Shown one piece after another: positions 34,079-41,856 of a DNA stretch of 64,000 nt. Source of the stretch: Streptomyces fumanus (lineage in GTDB: Bacteria > Actinomycetota > Actinomycetes > Streptomycetales > Streptomycetaceae); the NCBI RefSeq assembly GCF_014655295.1, contig NZ_BNBI01000004.1:434001-498000 (forward strand), in the 5' to 3' direction. Each line of letters begins with the position of its first letter. The stretch's first letter is position 1. A program made the position numbers and the translations under genes. The notes beneath the pieces were generated by a model, which saw nothing but the letters and a program-made list of their open reading frames with translations, was not told the origin of the DNA and ran no database searches.

Positions 34079-35433
34079 CCACCACCACCGCACCTCCGAC
34101 AGCCGCGACCCGAACCGGGGCCACCCCCTACCAGAGCTACGTCTACGCCTACCCGCACAAGACGGCCTACCGCCCCCTTCCCCACCGCCCCACGCTCGAC
34201 TCCCTGTGGGCCGCCGAACCGAAGGACGCCGTCTCCCTCTACCTGCACATCCCCTTCTGCGAGGTCCGCTGCGGCTTCTGCAACCTCTTCACCCGCATCG
34301 GCGCCCCGGACGGCCTGACCGGCGCCTACCTGGACGCCCTGGAACGCCAGGCGGACGCCGTACGCGAGGCGCTCGGGGACGGTGACGAGGTCCGCTTCGC
34401 CACCGCGGCGTTCGGCGGCGGCACCCCCACCTTCCTCACCACCGCCGAGCTGGAACGCCTCTGCGACATCGCCGAGCACCGCATGGGCGCCGATCTGCGC
34501 GCCGTTCCTCTGTCGGTCGAGGCGTCGCCCGCCACCGCCACCGCCGACCGACTGGCCGTACTGGCCGCCCGGGGCGCCACCCGTCTCAGCCTGGGCGTGC
34601 AGAGCTTCGTCGACTCCGAGGCCCGCGCCGCCGTACGCCCGCAACGCCGCGCCGACGTGGAGTCCGCCCTCGGGCGCGTCCGCGACGCGCGCATCCCGGT
34701 GCTCAACATCGACTTGATCTACGGCATCGACGGCCAGACGGAGGCCACCTGGCGCCGGTCCCTGGACGCGGCCCTGGCCTGGCAGCCCGAGGAGCTGTAC
34801 CTCTACCCCCTGTACGTGCGCCCCCTCACGGGCCTCAGCCGCCGCGGCGGCGGCCCCGACCCCGCATGGGACGAGCAGCGGCTCCGGTTGTACCGCGCCG
34901 GCCGGGACCACCTTCTCGCGCACGGCTACACCCAGCATTCCATGCGCATGTTCCGTCGCGCCGATGCCCCGCCGCATGGCGCCGACGACTACGCGTGCCA
35001 GACGGACGGCATGATCGGCCTCGGCTGCGGTGCCCGCTCCTACACCGCCGCCCTGCACTACTCCTTCGACTACGCCGTGGGCATGCAGGAGATCCGCGCC
35101 ATCATCGACGATTACGTGGGCGCCACCGACTTCTCCCGCGCCGAGGTCGGCTACTCCATGGACGCGTACGAGGCCCGCCGCCGTCACCTGCTGCAGTCGC
35201 TGCTCCAGGCCGAGGGACTGCGCCTCGACGACTACCGGGCCCGCTTCGGTGGTTCCCCCGCCGACGACTTCGCTCCCGAACTGACCGCGTTCGGCGCACT
35301 GGGCTGGCTGGCTGACGGCGACCCGGAGACCCTCCGGCTCAGCCCGGAAGGACTCGCCCACTCCGATGCGGTCGGCCCCGCCCTGTTCTCCCCGGCCGTG
35401 CGCGCCGCCATGGCCGCGTACGAGAGGAAGTGA
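34075..35433 (+). CDS. STM4012-family radical SAM protein
   Basis: 452 residues. The [4Fe-4S] cluster motif CxxxCxxC is in IPFCEVRCGFCNLFTRIG near residue 61. FGGGTPTFLTTAELERL near residue 116 is the GGE-like SAM-binding stretch, and the order of motifs is that of HemW/coproporphyrinogen dehydrogenase-like proteins (LNIDLIYGIDGQT near residue 209). The C-terminal third is a HemN-like domain. The STM4012 family is distinct from HemW and is found with STM4011. The reaction is unknown; with a partner radical enzyme it may modify a small molecule. Confidence 0.87.
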   Translation: MTTTTAPPTAATRTGATPYQSYVYAYPHKTAYRPLPHRPTLDSLWAAEPKDAVSLYLHIPFCEVRCGFCNLFTRIGAPDGLTGAYLDALERQADAVREALGDGDEVRFATAAFGGGTPTFLTTAELERLCDIAEHRMGADLRAVPLSVEASPATATADRLAVLAARGATRLSLGVQSFVDSEARAAVRPQRRADVESALGRVRDARIPVLNIDLIYGIDGQTEATWRRSLDAALAWQPEELYLYPLYVRPLTGLSRRGGGPDPAWDEQRLRLYRAGRDHLLAHGYTQHSMRMFRRADAPPHGADDYACQTDGMIGLGCGARSYTAALHYSFDYAVGMQEIRAIIDDYVGATDFSRAEVGYSMDAYEARRRHLLQSLLQAEGLRLDDYRARFGGSPADDFAPELTAFGALGWLADGDPETLRLSPEGLAHSDAVGPALFSPAVRAAMAAYERK

Positions 35434-35442
35434 CCGGTCGGC

Positions 35443-36357
35443 ATGGACCTCACCCTCCTCTATCGCGGCCCGCTCGCCTCCTGCGACTACGACTGTCCCT
35501 ACTGCCCGTTCGCCAAGCGCCGCGACACCGGTGCCCAACTGCGGGCCGACCGCGCCGCCCTGCGACGTTTCGCCGCCTGGGCCGCCGACCGGACCGAGGA
35601 CAGCCTGTCCCTGCTGTTCACCCCCTGGGGCGAGGGTCTGGTGCGCTCCTGGTACCGGCGCGCCCTCGCGGACCTCTCCCGTCTGCCGCACATCCGGCGG
35701 GTGGCGATCCAGACCAACCTGAGCTGCCGCACCGACTGGCTCGCCGAGGCCGATCCCGAGACCATCGCCCTGTGGTGCACCTATCATCCGGGCCAGACCC
35801 CCTACGACCGCTTCCTGACCAAGTGCCGCGACCTGGCGGCACGCGGCATCCGGTTCAGCGTCGGCATCGTGGGACTGCCCCAGCACCTGGAGGCGGCTCG
35901 CCGGCTGCGCGCCGACCTGCCGGAGCATGTCTACCTGTGGGTCAACGCCGCCGAAGGCCACTGCTACACGGACGCCGAAGCGGACCTGTGGACGGCGCTG
36001 GACCCGCTCTTCCCGTACAGCCGTCACCCGCACACCAGCGCCGGTCTGCCGTGCCGCACCGGCGACTCCGTGATCTCGGTCGACGGTGACGGCACCGTCC
36101 GCCGCTGCCACTTCGTACCCACCCCGCTGGGCAACCTCTACGACGGCTCCTACCGCGCCGCCCTGCGCCCGCGTGCCTGCCCGCTCGCCGTCTGCGACTG
36201 CCACATCGGCTATGTGCACCTGGAGACGCTGCCGTTGTACGACGTCTTCGCCGGCGGAGTGCTGGAACGGATCCCCGCGCGGGGCCCGGAGTCCGGGCCC
36301 GCTTCGGGACCGTCAGCGATGCGTCCACCGACACCTGCGGTGCCCCAGCGGACGTGA
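35443..36357 (+). CDS. STM4011-family radical SAM protein
   Basis: 304 residues. The cluster motif is CDYDCPYCPFAKRRDTG near residue 14 (CxxxCxxC). Later Cys residues (CRTGDSVISV near residue 205, RRCHFVPTPLGN and ACPLAVCDCHIGY near residue 246) suggest an additional iron-sulfur cluster in the C-terminal part, as in SPASM-like enzymes. It begins nine bases after the STM4012 stop, with GAGGAAG upstream, and ends the operon. It is the second radical SAM enzyme of the set; the substrate is unknown. Confidence 0.86.
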   Translation: MDLTLLYRGPLASCDYDCPYCPFAKRRDTGAQLRADRAALRRFAAWAADRTEDSLSLLFTPWGEGLVRSWYRRALADLSRLPHIRRVAIQTNLSCRTDWLAEADPETIALWCTYHPGQTPYDRFLTKCRDLAARGIRFSVGIVGLPQHLEAARRLRADLPEHVYLWVNAAEGHCYTDAEADLWTALDPLFPYSRHPHTSAGLPCRTGDSVISVDGDGTVRRCHFVPTPLGNLYDGSYRAALRPRACPLAVCDCHIGYVHLETLPLYDVFAGGVLERIPARGPESGPASGPSAMRPPTPAVPQRT

Positions 36358-36486
36358 CACTCTCCGAGCTCGCGGTGGAAGCATTCATCCGGATGGATAG
36401 TCTCTCGGGCCGGTGCTGACCGTGGGTGCGAGGTCGAGGCGCTCGGGCGTCCGCTCCGGCTGTAAGGGGGAGACCAAATATATTCC

Positions 36487-36516
36487 TTGACACGAATATT
36501 CGTTGTCGTGAATACT
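36487..36516 (+). promoter_or_regulatory. promoter with ArsR operator and likely leaderless start
   Basis: TTGACA at 36487-36492 and AATACT at 36511-36516 are 18 bases apart. The perfect palindrome ACGAATATTCGT (36492-36503) fills the spacer. The start codon at 36523 lies where transcription should begin, so the mRNA would have no leader. Binding of the encoded ArsR protein to the palindrome would block polymerase. Confidence 0.7.
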
Positions 36517-36522
36517 GCTGCC

Positions 36523-37383
36523 ATGGACGAACTCCTCCACGCGCTGGCCGACCCGGCCCGCTGGCGCCTCGTGAGCCTGCTGGCCGAGCGCCCCCGCTCG
36601 GTCGGGGTGCTAGCCCAGCTCGCCGGAGCACGCCAGCCGCAGACGACCAAACATCTGCAGACCCTTGAGCGCGCGGGCGTCGTCACCTCCCAGCGCACGG
36701 GCCAGCGGCGCATCTACGCGCTCCGGTCCGCTCCCCTGCGGGACCTGGCGGGTACGCTCAGCCGGCTCGCCGACACCGCGGACCAGGCGGACGGCCCGCA
36801 GGCAACCTATGACCGCTACGGGCGCAGCCTGCGCACGGAGCGGCTCGCCGCGCAGGAGTCGGGGTGGGCCGACGGCCGCTCGTTCACGTTCCACCGGTCA
36901 CTGGCCGGACGCCCCGAGCTGATCTGGCGTTTCCTGACCGAGACCGCTCTGCTCGCCCGCTGGTGGACGCCCGACGACCTGCGTATTTCCGAGCTGGTCT
37001 TCGAAGCCCGAGCGGGTGGGCGGATCGTCCAGGAGTACCGCGATGCCGAGGACTCCGACGGCTCGGACCCGGTCGCCGGGCGCGCGGAGGGAGTCGTCGT
37101 CGACGCACGCCCCTGTGAGCGCCTCGCCTACCGGCTCTCCCCACAGCTTCCCGACGGCACTCTCGCCTTCACCGCCCACGTCGATCTGGCTCTGAGGCCG
37201 ACGAACACCGGCACGGACCTCGACGTCCACTGGCGGATCACCGACAGCACGGTCGATTCCGCGGACTTCATCGCAGGCATCGAGGTCGGCTTCGGCCAGA
37301 GCCTCGACAAGCTCGCGGTGAACCTCGCCGCCCACTCGCACGACATCATCGGCACCGACCCCGCCACAAGGAGCACGACGTGA
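36523..37383 (+). CDS. ArsR-type HTH fused to an SRPBCC (AHSA1-like) domain
   Basis: 286 residues. Residues 1-90 are an ArsR winged helix (HALADPARWRLVSLLAERPR, then SVGVLAQLAGARQPQTTKHL). Residues 125-285 are an AHSA1-type SRPBCC domain (FTFHRSLAGRPELIWRFLTE, then ARWWTPDDLRI). This fusion is a known actinobacterial type in which the SRPBCC domain should sense a hydrophobic ligand. No cysteines typical of metal sensing are seen. The ATG has no ribosome site but lies about seven bases after a -10 element. Its stop overlaps the next gene (GTGA). Confidence 0.85.
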   Translation: MDELLHALADPARWRLVSLLAERPRSVGVLAQLAGARQPQTTKHLQTLERAGVVTSQRTGQRRIYALRSAPLRDLAGTLSRLADTADQADGPQATYDRYGRSLRTERLAAQESGWADGRSFTFHRSLAGRPELIWRFLTETALLARWWTPDDLRISELVFEARAGGRIVQEYRDAEDSDGSDPVAGRAEGVVVDARPCERLAYRLSPQLPDGTLAFTAHVDLALRPTNTGTDLDVHWRITDSTVDSADFIAGIEVGFGQSLDKLAVNLAAHSHDIIGTDPATRSTT

Positions 37384-37982
37384 CACAGCAGACCGCCGGC
37401 CGCCGGGTCGTCACCAACATGAGCCTGTCCCTCGACGGCCACTATGCCAAGCCGGGCAACCCGCTGGACATGGGCTGGGTGATGCCGTACGCGGTCACCG
37501 ACATCGCCCGCGACCATCTGACGAGCCTTTGTGAACCGGCGACGACGGCCCTGCTCGGGCGGGTCAACGCCGAGGGATTCCTCGGATTCTGGCCCACCGT
37601 CATCGGCATGCAGGGCGCCGACCCGCGCGACGAGAAGTTCGCGCATTGGCTCGTCGACACCGACAAGGTGGTCCTCTCCTCCACCCTCGACCAGGCGCCG
37701 TGGGAGCGGACCACGCTCGTCGACAGGCCGACCGCCGAGGTGGTCGCGGACCTCAAGGCCACCGAAGGCGGCGACATCCTCGTGCTCTCCAGCGCAAGCG
37801 TCATCAAGGCACTCCTGGCGGCCGGCCAGGTCGACCGACTGGCTCTCACGATCTTCCCGGTCTTCCTCGGCGGCGGGCCACGCCTCTTCGACGACGGCCT
37901 TCCCACCGGACAGTGGACGCTCGTCAGCCAGGCCGCCGGCGAGCACGGCACCCTGGCCCTCGTCTACGACAGAGTCCGCTGA
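37380..37982 (+). CDS. RibD C-terminal/dihydrofolate-reductase-like protein
   Basis: 200 residues. VVTNMSLSLDGHYAKPG near residue 10 is the opening of the RibD reductase fold, TTALLGRVNAEGFLGFWP near residue 56 follows, and GGDILVLSSASVIKALLAAG near residue 128 is the NADPH-binding part. The end LGGGPRLFDDGLPTGQWTL is also typical. It is translated with the ArsR-SRPBCC protein and is likely repressed by it. The YyaP/YwjB-like members are NADPH reductases of unknown substrate. Confidence 0.85.
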   Translation: MTQQTAGRRVVTNMSLSLDGHYAKPGNPLDMGWVMPYAVTDIARDHLTSLCEPATTALLGRVNAEGFLGFWPTVIGMQGADPRDEKFAHWLVDTDKVVLSSTLDQAPWERTTLVDRPTAEVVADLKATEGGDILVLSSASVIKALLAAGQVDRLALTIFPVFLGGGPRLFDDGLPTGQWTLVSQAAGEHGTLALVYDRVR

Positions 37983-38194
37983 CCCAGCCGCACAGCGCCG
38001 CGACCGGTGATCTCATCAACAAGGTGGCGTGGAAGGAGTCCCGTCAGCCTCGGGGCCGGTGCTCACCGCATCGAGAGGCCCACGGGGCGGCCTTGGGCGC
38101 ATGACCGGTCCCACGTCCACGTGTCGCCGGTGGAGCTGGTTCCCGTACCAGCCCGACGAAGCCTGCCGGTGGAGCACTTCGGAGAAGCCTCCTG

Positions 38195-38360
38195 AGCGAG
38201 CACGGGCCAGGTCCTGCCCCAGCGTCGATCGTCGTCTGGGCGAAGAAGCTCTCGGACGAAGACTGGCGCGGCCTGACCGCGCTGTTCTGGTCCAACGTCG
38301 ACCCGTACGGCACCTTGCGCCTGGACTTGGACAAGCGCCGCGACCTGGGGTCGTCCGCCG
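38195..38360 (+). pseudogene. possible remnant of a Tn3-family transposase C-terminus
   Basis: One frame reads ASIVVWAKKLSDEDWRGLTA, LFWSNVDPYGTLRLDLD and KRRDLG. The block LTxLFWxxVxPYG with a charged LDxxxRxDL tail is what I recall from the end of Tn3-type transposases of actinobacteria. There is no start or conserved catalytic DDE part. The rest of the 38.0-38.4 kb gap shows nothing. Confidence 0.4.
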
Positions 38361-38427
38361 CCGTGCCCGGCTCTCGCACTCCAGCGGACGCCCCCGTCCG
38401 ATCAGCCCAGGATCTCGATACTTGCCC

Positions 38428-39456
38428 TCACCGACCCGCTGTCGGCTCTCCCCGCATCGCCGGCTGCGCCTCGTCGGCCCCGCCGGAGCCCGCCGCCACG
38501 TCGGCGCCGCCGTGCTGCCCGTGCTTCCTCCGTCCGCCCAGCAGCACCAGGGAGAGCCCGGCCAGAGCCCAGGCGCTGAGCGTGAGCATCGGTCCGCTCG
38601 CCGCGTTGCCGTCGAAGAAGGCGACGGAGCGCAGGAGTTGTCCGCCCGAGCCCACCGGCAGCCACTGGCCCAGCACACCGACCGGCTCCGGCAGCAGCTC
38701 GGGCGCGGAAGTGACGCCGGAGAACGGGTTGCCGAGGAAGACGTTGAGCACAGTCCCCAGGCCGATCCCCGAGACGCCGAGCACGGCTGCCAGCCCGGCC
38801 ACCGTCGCGCTGCCTGCCAGCGCCGTCAGCGCGAAGGTCCCGGCCTCCGCCCACCAGTTGCCGCCGAGGATGCCGAGCCAGTCGTCCGTGATCGCGGTGC
38901 CGACGAGGCCGATGCCGGTCGCCGTGCCGACGAGGGTGATGACGGCACGCGAACCGCGCAGTCCCAGCAAGGTGACCCCGGCGCCGGCCATCACGCCGGC
39001 CAGGGCCAGCGGCAGGACGCTGGAGCCGAGCGCGGAGCCGCGCGGGTCCTCTTTCGGCGCTGCCACCACGTCATCGGTGACGGGCTCTGCACCGGAGGGG
39101 GCGTTCTCTGCCGCGGCCGTGGTGAGGAGTTGAGCCACCACCGGGCTCGCGGCGCTGGCAGTCAGGACCTTCAGGCCGTTGGGGGTGAGCACGAAGGCGC
39201 CGTAGATGTCTCGCTCCTCGATGGCCGTACGGGCTGCGCTCTCGGTGGCGTAGGTGGTCACATCGAAGGCGCCTTCGCGTTCACCGAGCCGCTGCGCAAG
39301 CTGAGCGGTGGCGTTCGGCGGGCCGGCCGCGCCGATCGGCAGCTCGCGGGGCTGCAGGCGGGCGTTGGGCCAGACGAACGCCATGATGGCGAGAGCGATG
39401 ACCACCGGGATCAGGACGATCGCCGCAACGGTCTTCCGGTTCTGGGCGTCAGGCAT
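38428..39456 (-). CDS. YhgE/Pip-like (DUF3533-type) membrane protein
   Basis: 342 residues. An N-terminal helix (VAAIVLIPVVIALAIMAFVW) is followed by an outer domain of about 110 residues with AQRLGEREGAFDVTTYATES, then five membrane helices. This is the pattern of ABC-2-like YhgE/Pip/DUF3533 proteins, which act in export or as phage-infection proteins. The tail is Gly/His-rich. It is divergent from a tetR gene, with two related operator sites between them, so it is the likely target of that regulator and may be an efflux component. Confidence 0.8.
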   Translation of the reverse strand: MPDAQNRKTVAAIVLIPVVIALAIMAFVWPNARLQPRELPIGAAGPPNATAQLAQRLGEREGAFDVTTYATESAARTAIEERDIYGAFVLTPNGLKVLTASAASPVVAQLLTTAAAENAPSGAEPVTDDVVAAPKEDPRGSALGSSVLPLALAGVMAGAGVTLLGLRGSRAVITLVGTATGIGLVGTAITDDWLGILGGNWWAEAGTFALTALAGSATVAGLAAVLGVSGIGLGTVLNVFLGNPFSGVTSAPELLPEPVGVLGQWLPVGSGGQLLRSVAFFDGNAASGPMLTLSAWALAGLSLVLLGGRRKHGQHGGADVAAGSGGADEAQPAMRGEPTAGR

Positions 39457-39485
39457 GACGCGGACCTCTCATGCGACATCTCGAA

Positions 39486-39502
39486 GAAGGATCGTTCGTT
39501 TT
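39486..39502. promoter_or_regulatory. TetR operator copy 1 (before the DUF3533-like gene)
   Basis: AAGGATCGTTCGTTTTA lies 30 bases before the membrane-protein start. It matches the copy at 39546 in 14 of 17 positions. Confidence 0.6.
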
Positions 39503-39536
39503 AATCATGCCGCCACCGTCCTCCAGGCCATCCACC

Positions 39537-39565
39537 TTGTCAAGAAGGAACGTTCGCTTTACGTT
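39537..39565 (+). promoter_or_regulatory. tetR promoter with operator copy 2
   Basis: TTGTCA (39537-39542) and TACGTT (39560-39565) are 17 bases apart. The operator AAGGAACGTTCGCTTTA, centred on GAACGTTC, fills the spacer. The ATG at 39572 is seven bases after the -10, so the transcript is probably leaderless. Confidence 0.6.
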
Positions 39566-39571
39566 GGGGTC

Positions 39572-40195
39572 ATGGCACGTGTACCCCAGTCCCACCTCGA
39601 CGCAAGACGCCGTCAGATCCTGGACGGCGCCAAGCGCAGCTTCACCCGCAACGGCTTCCACGCCACCTCCATGCAAGACGTGCTGACGGAGACCGGCTTG
39701 TCCGCCGGCGCCGTGTACCGCTACTTCCGCGGCAAGGACGAACTCATCGAAGCCGTCGCCTCGGAGGCATTCGCCGACGTCAGCGCGGCCTTCGAGACGG
39801 CCGTGCACGGTGCACCACTACGGCCGCTGCACGAAGTCCTCACCGGGGTACTCGATGCCGCCCTCCGGGAACAGGGCGAGAAGGCGGGCGCCACCGACCC
39901 GCAGGCATTCCCCCGCCTGGTGATCCAGGTCTGGGGCGAAGCAGCACGCAACGAACCCCTGCGCAAAACCCTCAGCGACGGGTACAGCCGGATGCGCGGC
40001 ATCTGGGGCGAGCTGATCAAGGACTATCAGGAGGCGGGGCAACTGCGCACCGACGTCCCGACGGACCACATCGTGCGTACGCTGCTGGCCGTGATCCAGG
40101 GCTTCATCATCCAGCGAGCCCTGTTCAACGAGGACGCGGGCGAGGTCATCGGCGATGGACTGCGGGCACTGACAACCATGCAGGCCAAGGAGTGA
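39572..40195 (+). CDS. TetR-family transcriptional regulator
   Basis: 207 residues. The HTH is GFHATSMQDVLTETGLSAGA with VYRYFRGKDELIEAVA directly after. The C-terminal domain ends in LLAVIQGFIIQRALFNEDAG. There is no ribosome site before the ATG, in line with a leaderless transcript. Matching operator copies lie before this gene and before the divergent membrane protein gene, so it should repress both. Confidence 0.88.
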   Translation: MARVPQSHLDARRRQILDGAKRSFTRNGFHATSMQDVLTETGLSAGAVYRYFRGKDELIEAVASEAFADVSAAFETAVHGAPLRPLHEVLTGVLDAALREQGEKAGATDPQAFPRLVIQVWGEAARNEPLRKTLSDGYSRMRGIWGELIKDYQEAGQLRTDVPTDHIVRTLLAVIQGFIIQRALFNEDAGEVIGDGLRALTTMQAKE

Positions 40196-40586
40196 CCTAC
40201 CCCATCGCCCGGGCCGACGCCCTCGGCCTACGGGTCCGGACGGAAACTGATGTCGGGCCGACGTCGGACGGAGTACGTCGACACCCTCACGCTTTACCAG
40301 GCCAGGGCCGACCGTGCGTGGCTCCGGGGCGGCGTTTCATGGGTGGTCGCTCGTGAAACACCCCACCGTTTGCCGGGCCACCTGCGGCAATCATGTTTCA
40401 TGAGTTGTTGCAGACAACTGGACGCCTGTAAGTCCATATAAGAAGCTCAGCGGTCGTCAGTGACGATTTCAAGCGCGTGGAATTGCACGACTGCCCGATG
40501 TCCACCTGCGTCTACGGAGGCGTGGCCTGCCAAAGAGCTGTTCCGCAAATGATCTACGGCGTGCGGACTGACCAGCCCGTTTCTCC
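40196..40586. other. gene-free region beside a dead IS element
   Basis: Nearly 400 bases without a recognisable gene. Base composition drops toward AT near 40390-40490. No clear IS terminal repeat could be fixed. Confidence 0.4.
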
Positions 40587-41302
40587 GTTATCCGGCCAGG
40601 GTGAGGTTGTGCAGGCGGGCGATGCCGAGCATGGCGTGGTGGACGCCGTCGCCTTTCAGGCGGCAGTCGCGGAGGATCTTCCACGCCTTCACGCGGGCCA
40701 AGAAGTGCTCGACGCGGGAGCGGACCTTGTGGTGGGCGCGTTGTGTTCGCCCCCTCAGGAGGGGAGTTCGGCCTGGCCGCGCTCACGGCGGTTGAGATGG
40801 CCAGGCTGGTGCCCCGGTAGCTGCCGTCTGCGATAACCGTGGTCCTGCCCACGGCATCCTTCGCGCCGGGCAGCTCCCATGCCTTGCAGTCATTGCGGTT
40901 GCCGGGCAGCGGCCGGCCGACAGCGACCACGAGTCGGGGGTCGGCATCGACGACGACTTGGTAATTGGTCGAGTACCGGTAGTTTTTCGACTGCTCGGCG
41001 ATGGTGTGGTCGCGGGTAGGGACCAGGGTTCCGTCCACGATCAGTACGGTGTCCTTGCGAAACCGCTTGCGCGGCAGGAGCGCGAGCGACGGGCCGAGAT
41101 GGTTGATGATGCGGTCAGATGCAGACTTCGCAATGCCGAACAGCGGACCGAGCTGCCGCAAGGTTAGATTCGTCGGCCCTTTGCGGACCGGATCCGCGCC
41201 CTCTCGACGTAGCGCAGTGAGCAGCTCGCCGAAGTGACATGGGCTGAGCCCGGTGAATGGGGCTGTCCAGGACGGCTCGGACGCCGTGATCACACCAGGC
41301 AC
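40587..41302 (-). pseudogene. IS5-type (DDE_Tnp_4) transposase, frameshifted
   Basis: The first 170 codons are intact and read as an IS5/IS112-like transposase: an HTH region (TLRQLGPLFGIAKSASDRII), the first Asp in VLIVDGTLVPTRDHTIAEQS, and the second in RTTVIADGSYRGTSL. After that, frames change at least twice and a stop interrupts. The true C-terminus, VRSRVEHFLARVKAWKILRD to LHNLTLAG, is found in another frame and ends at a TAA at 40587. The catalytic Glu of that tail is present but out of frame, so the element cannot move by itself. Confidence 0.8.
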
Positions 41303-41337
41303 AGCGAGGTCGTCTCAACGATCGATGCTGTGGAACG

Positions 41338-41814
41338 ATGATCGGCATGGCAGGTCAGGTCTGGGTGTCACTCATATCGTTGGGCGGCGTTGTCCTCGGC
41401 GGCGTGTTGTCCTACCTCGTTCAGCACAGGACTCAGCTATCAGCGGAACGTGCTGAACAGCAGCGGCAGCGGATCGCGTTGTCGGAGACCCGACGCGCGG
41501 AACGGCTGGCGCTGCTGGAGCGGTTCATCGAGGTATCAGCAGAGGCGGAACGCTGCGCCTACACCCGGCCGTCCGAGTGGGAGGACACCGATGACTGGTA
41601 CCTCACGACCCGGGACGTCATGTACAGGTTGTGGGTCGCTGATCGACTCCTTCGCATCCAGTTCCCCCTGACCGTGCATGACGCCGCACACGCGCACTTT
41701 CTCGACCTCAACAGGACGGTGTGGCGCGGTTTGCCTGACGGTGAGAGCGTGCGGGACTACCTGGAGGGCAACCGGTCGGCGTTTCTCGACGCGGCCCGCG
41801 AGGTCATGGGGTAG
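41338..41814 (+). CDS. membrane-anchored small protein of unknown function
   Basis: 158 residues; an ATG at 41347 is an alternative start. A single N-terminal membrane helix (VWVSLISLGGVVLGGVLSYL) is followed by a charged helix (residues 30-70, ERAEQQRQRIALSETRRAER) and a helical domain with several Trp and Tyr. This type is common in Streptomyces and has no assigned role. It lies between the dead transposase and a dead NRPS fragment. Confidence 0.65.
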   Translation: MIGMAGQVWVSLISLGGVVLGGVLSYLVQHRTQLSAERAEQQRQRIALSETRRAERLALLERFIEVSAEAERCAYTRPSEWEDTDDWYLTTRDVMYRLWVADRLLRIQFPLTVHDAAHAHFLDLNRTVWRGLPDGESVRDYLEGNRSAFLDAAREVMG

Positions 41815-41856
41815 CGCACCGCTGACTCCCGGAGATCCTTTGCGGGACAGCCCTAG

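Noticed and set aside
34075..35433. Calling the first radical SAM gene hemW
   Set aside because: Motif order is similar, but the operon context and the paired second radical SAM gene fit the STM4012 family.
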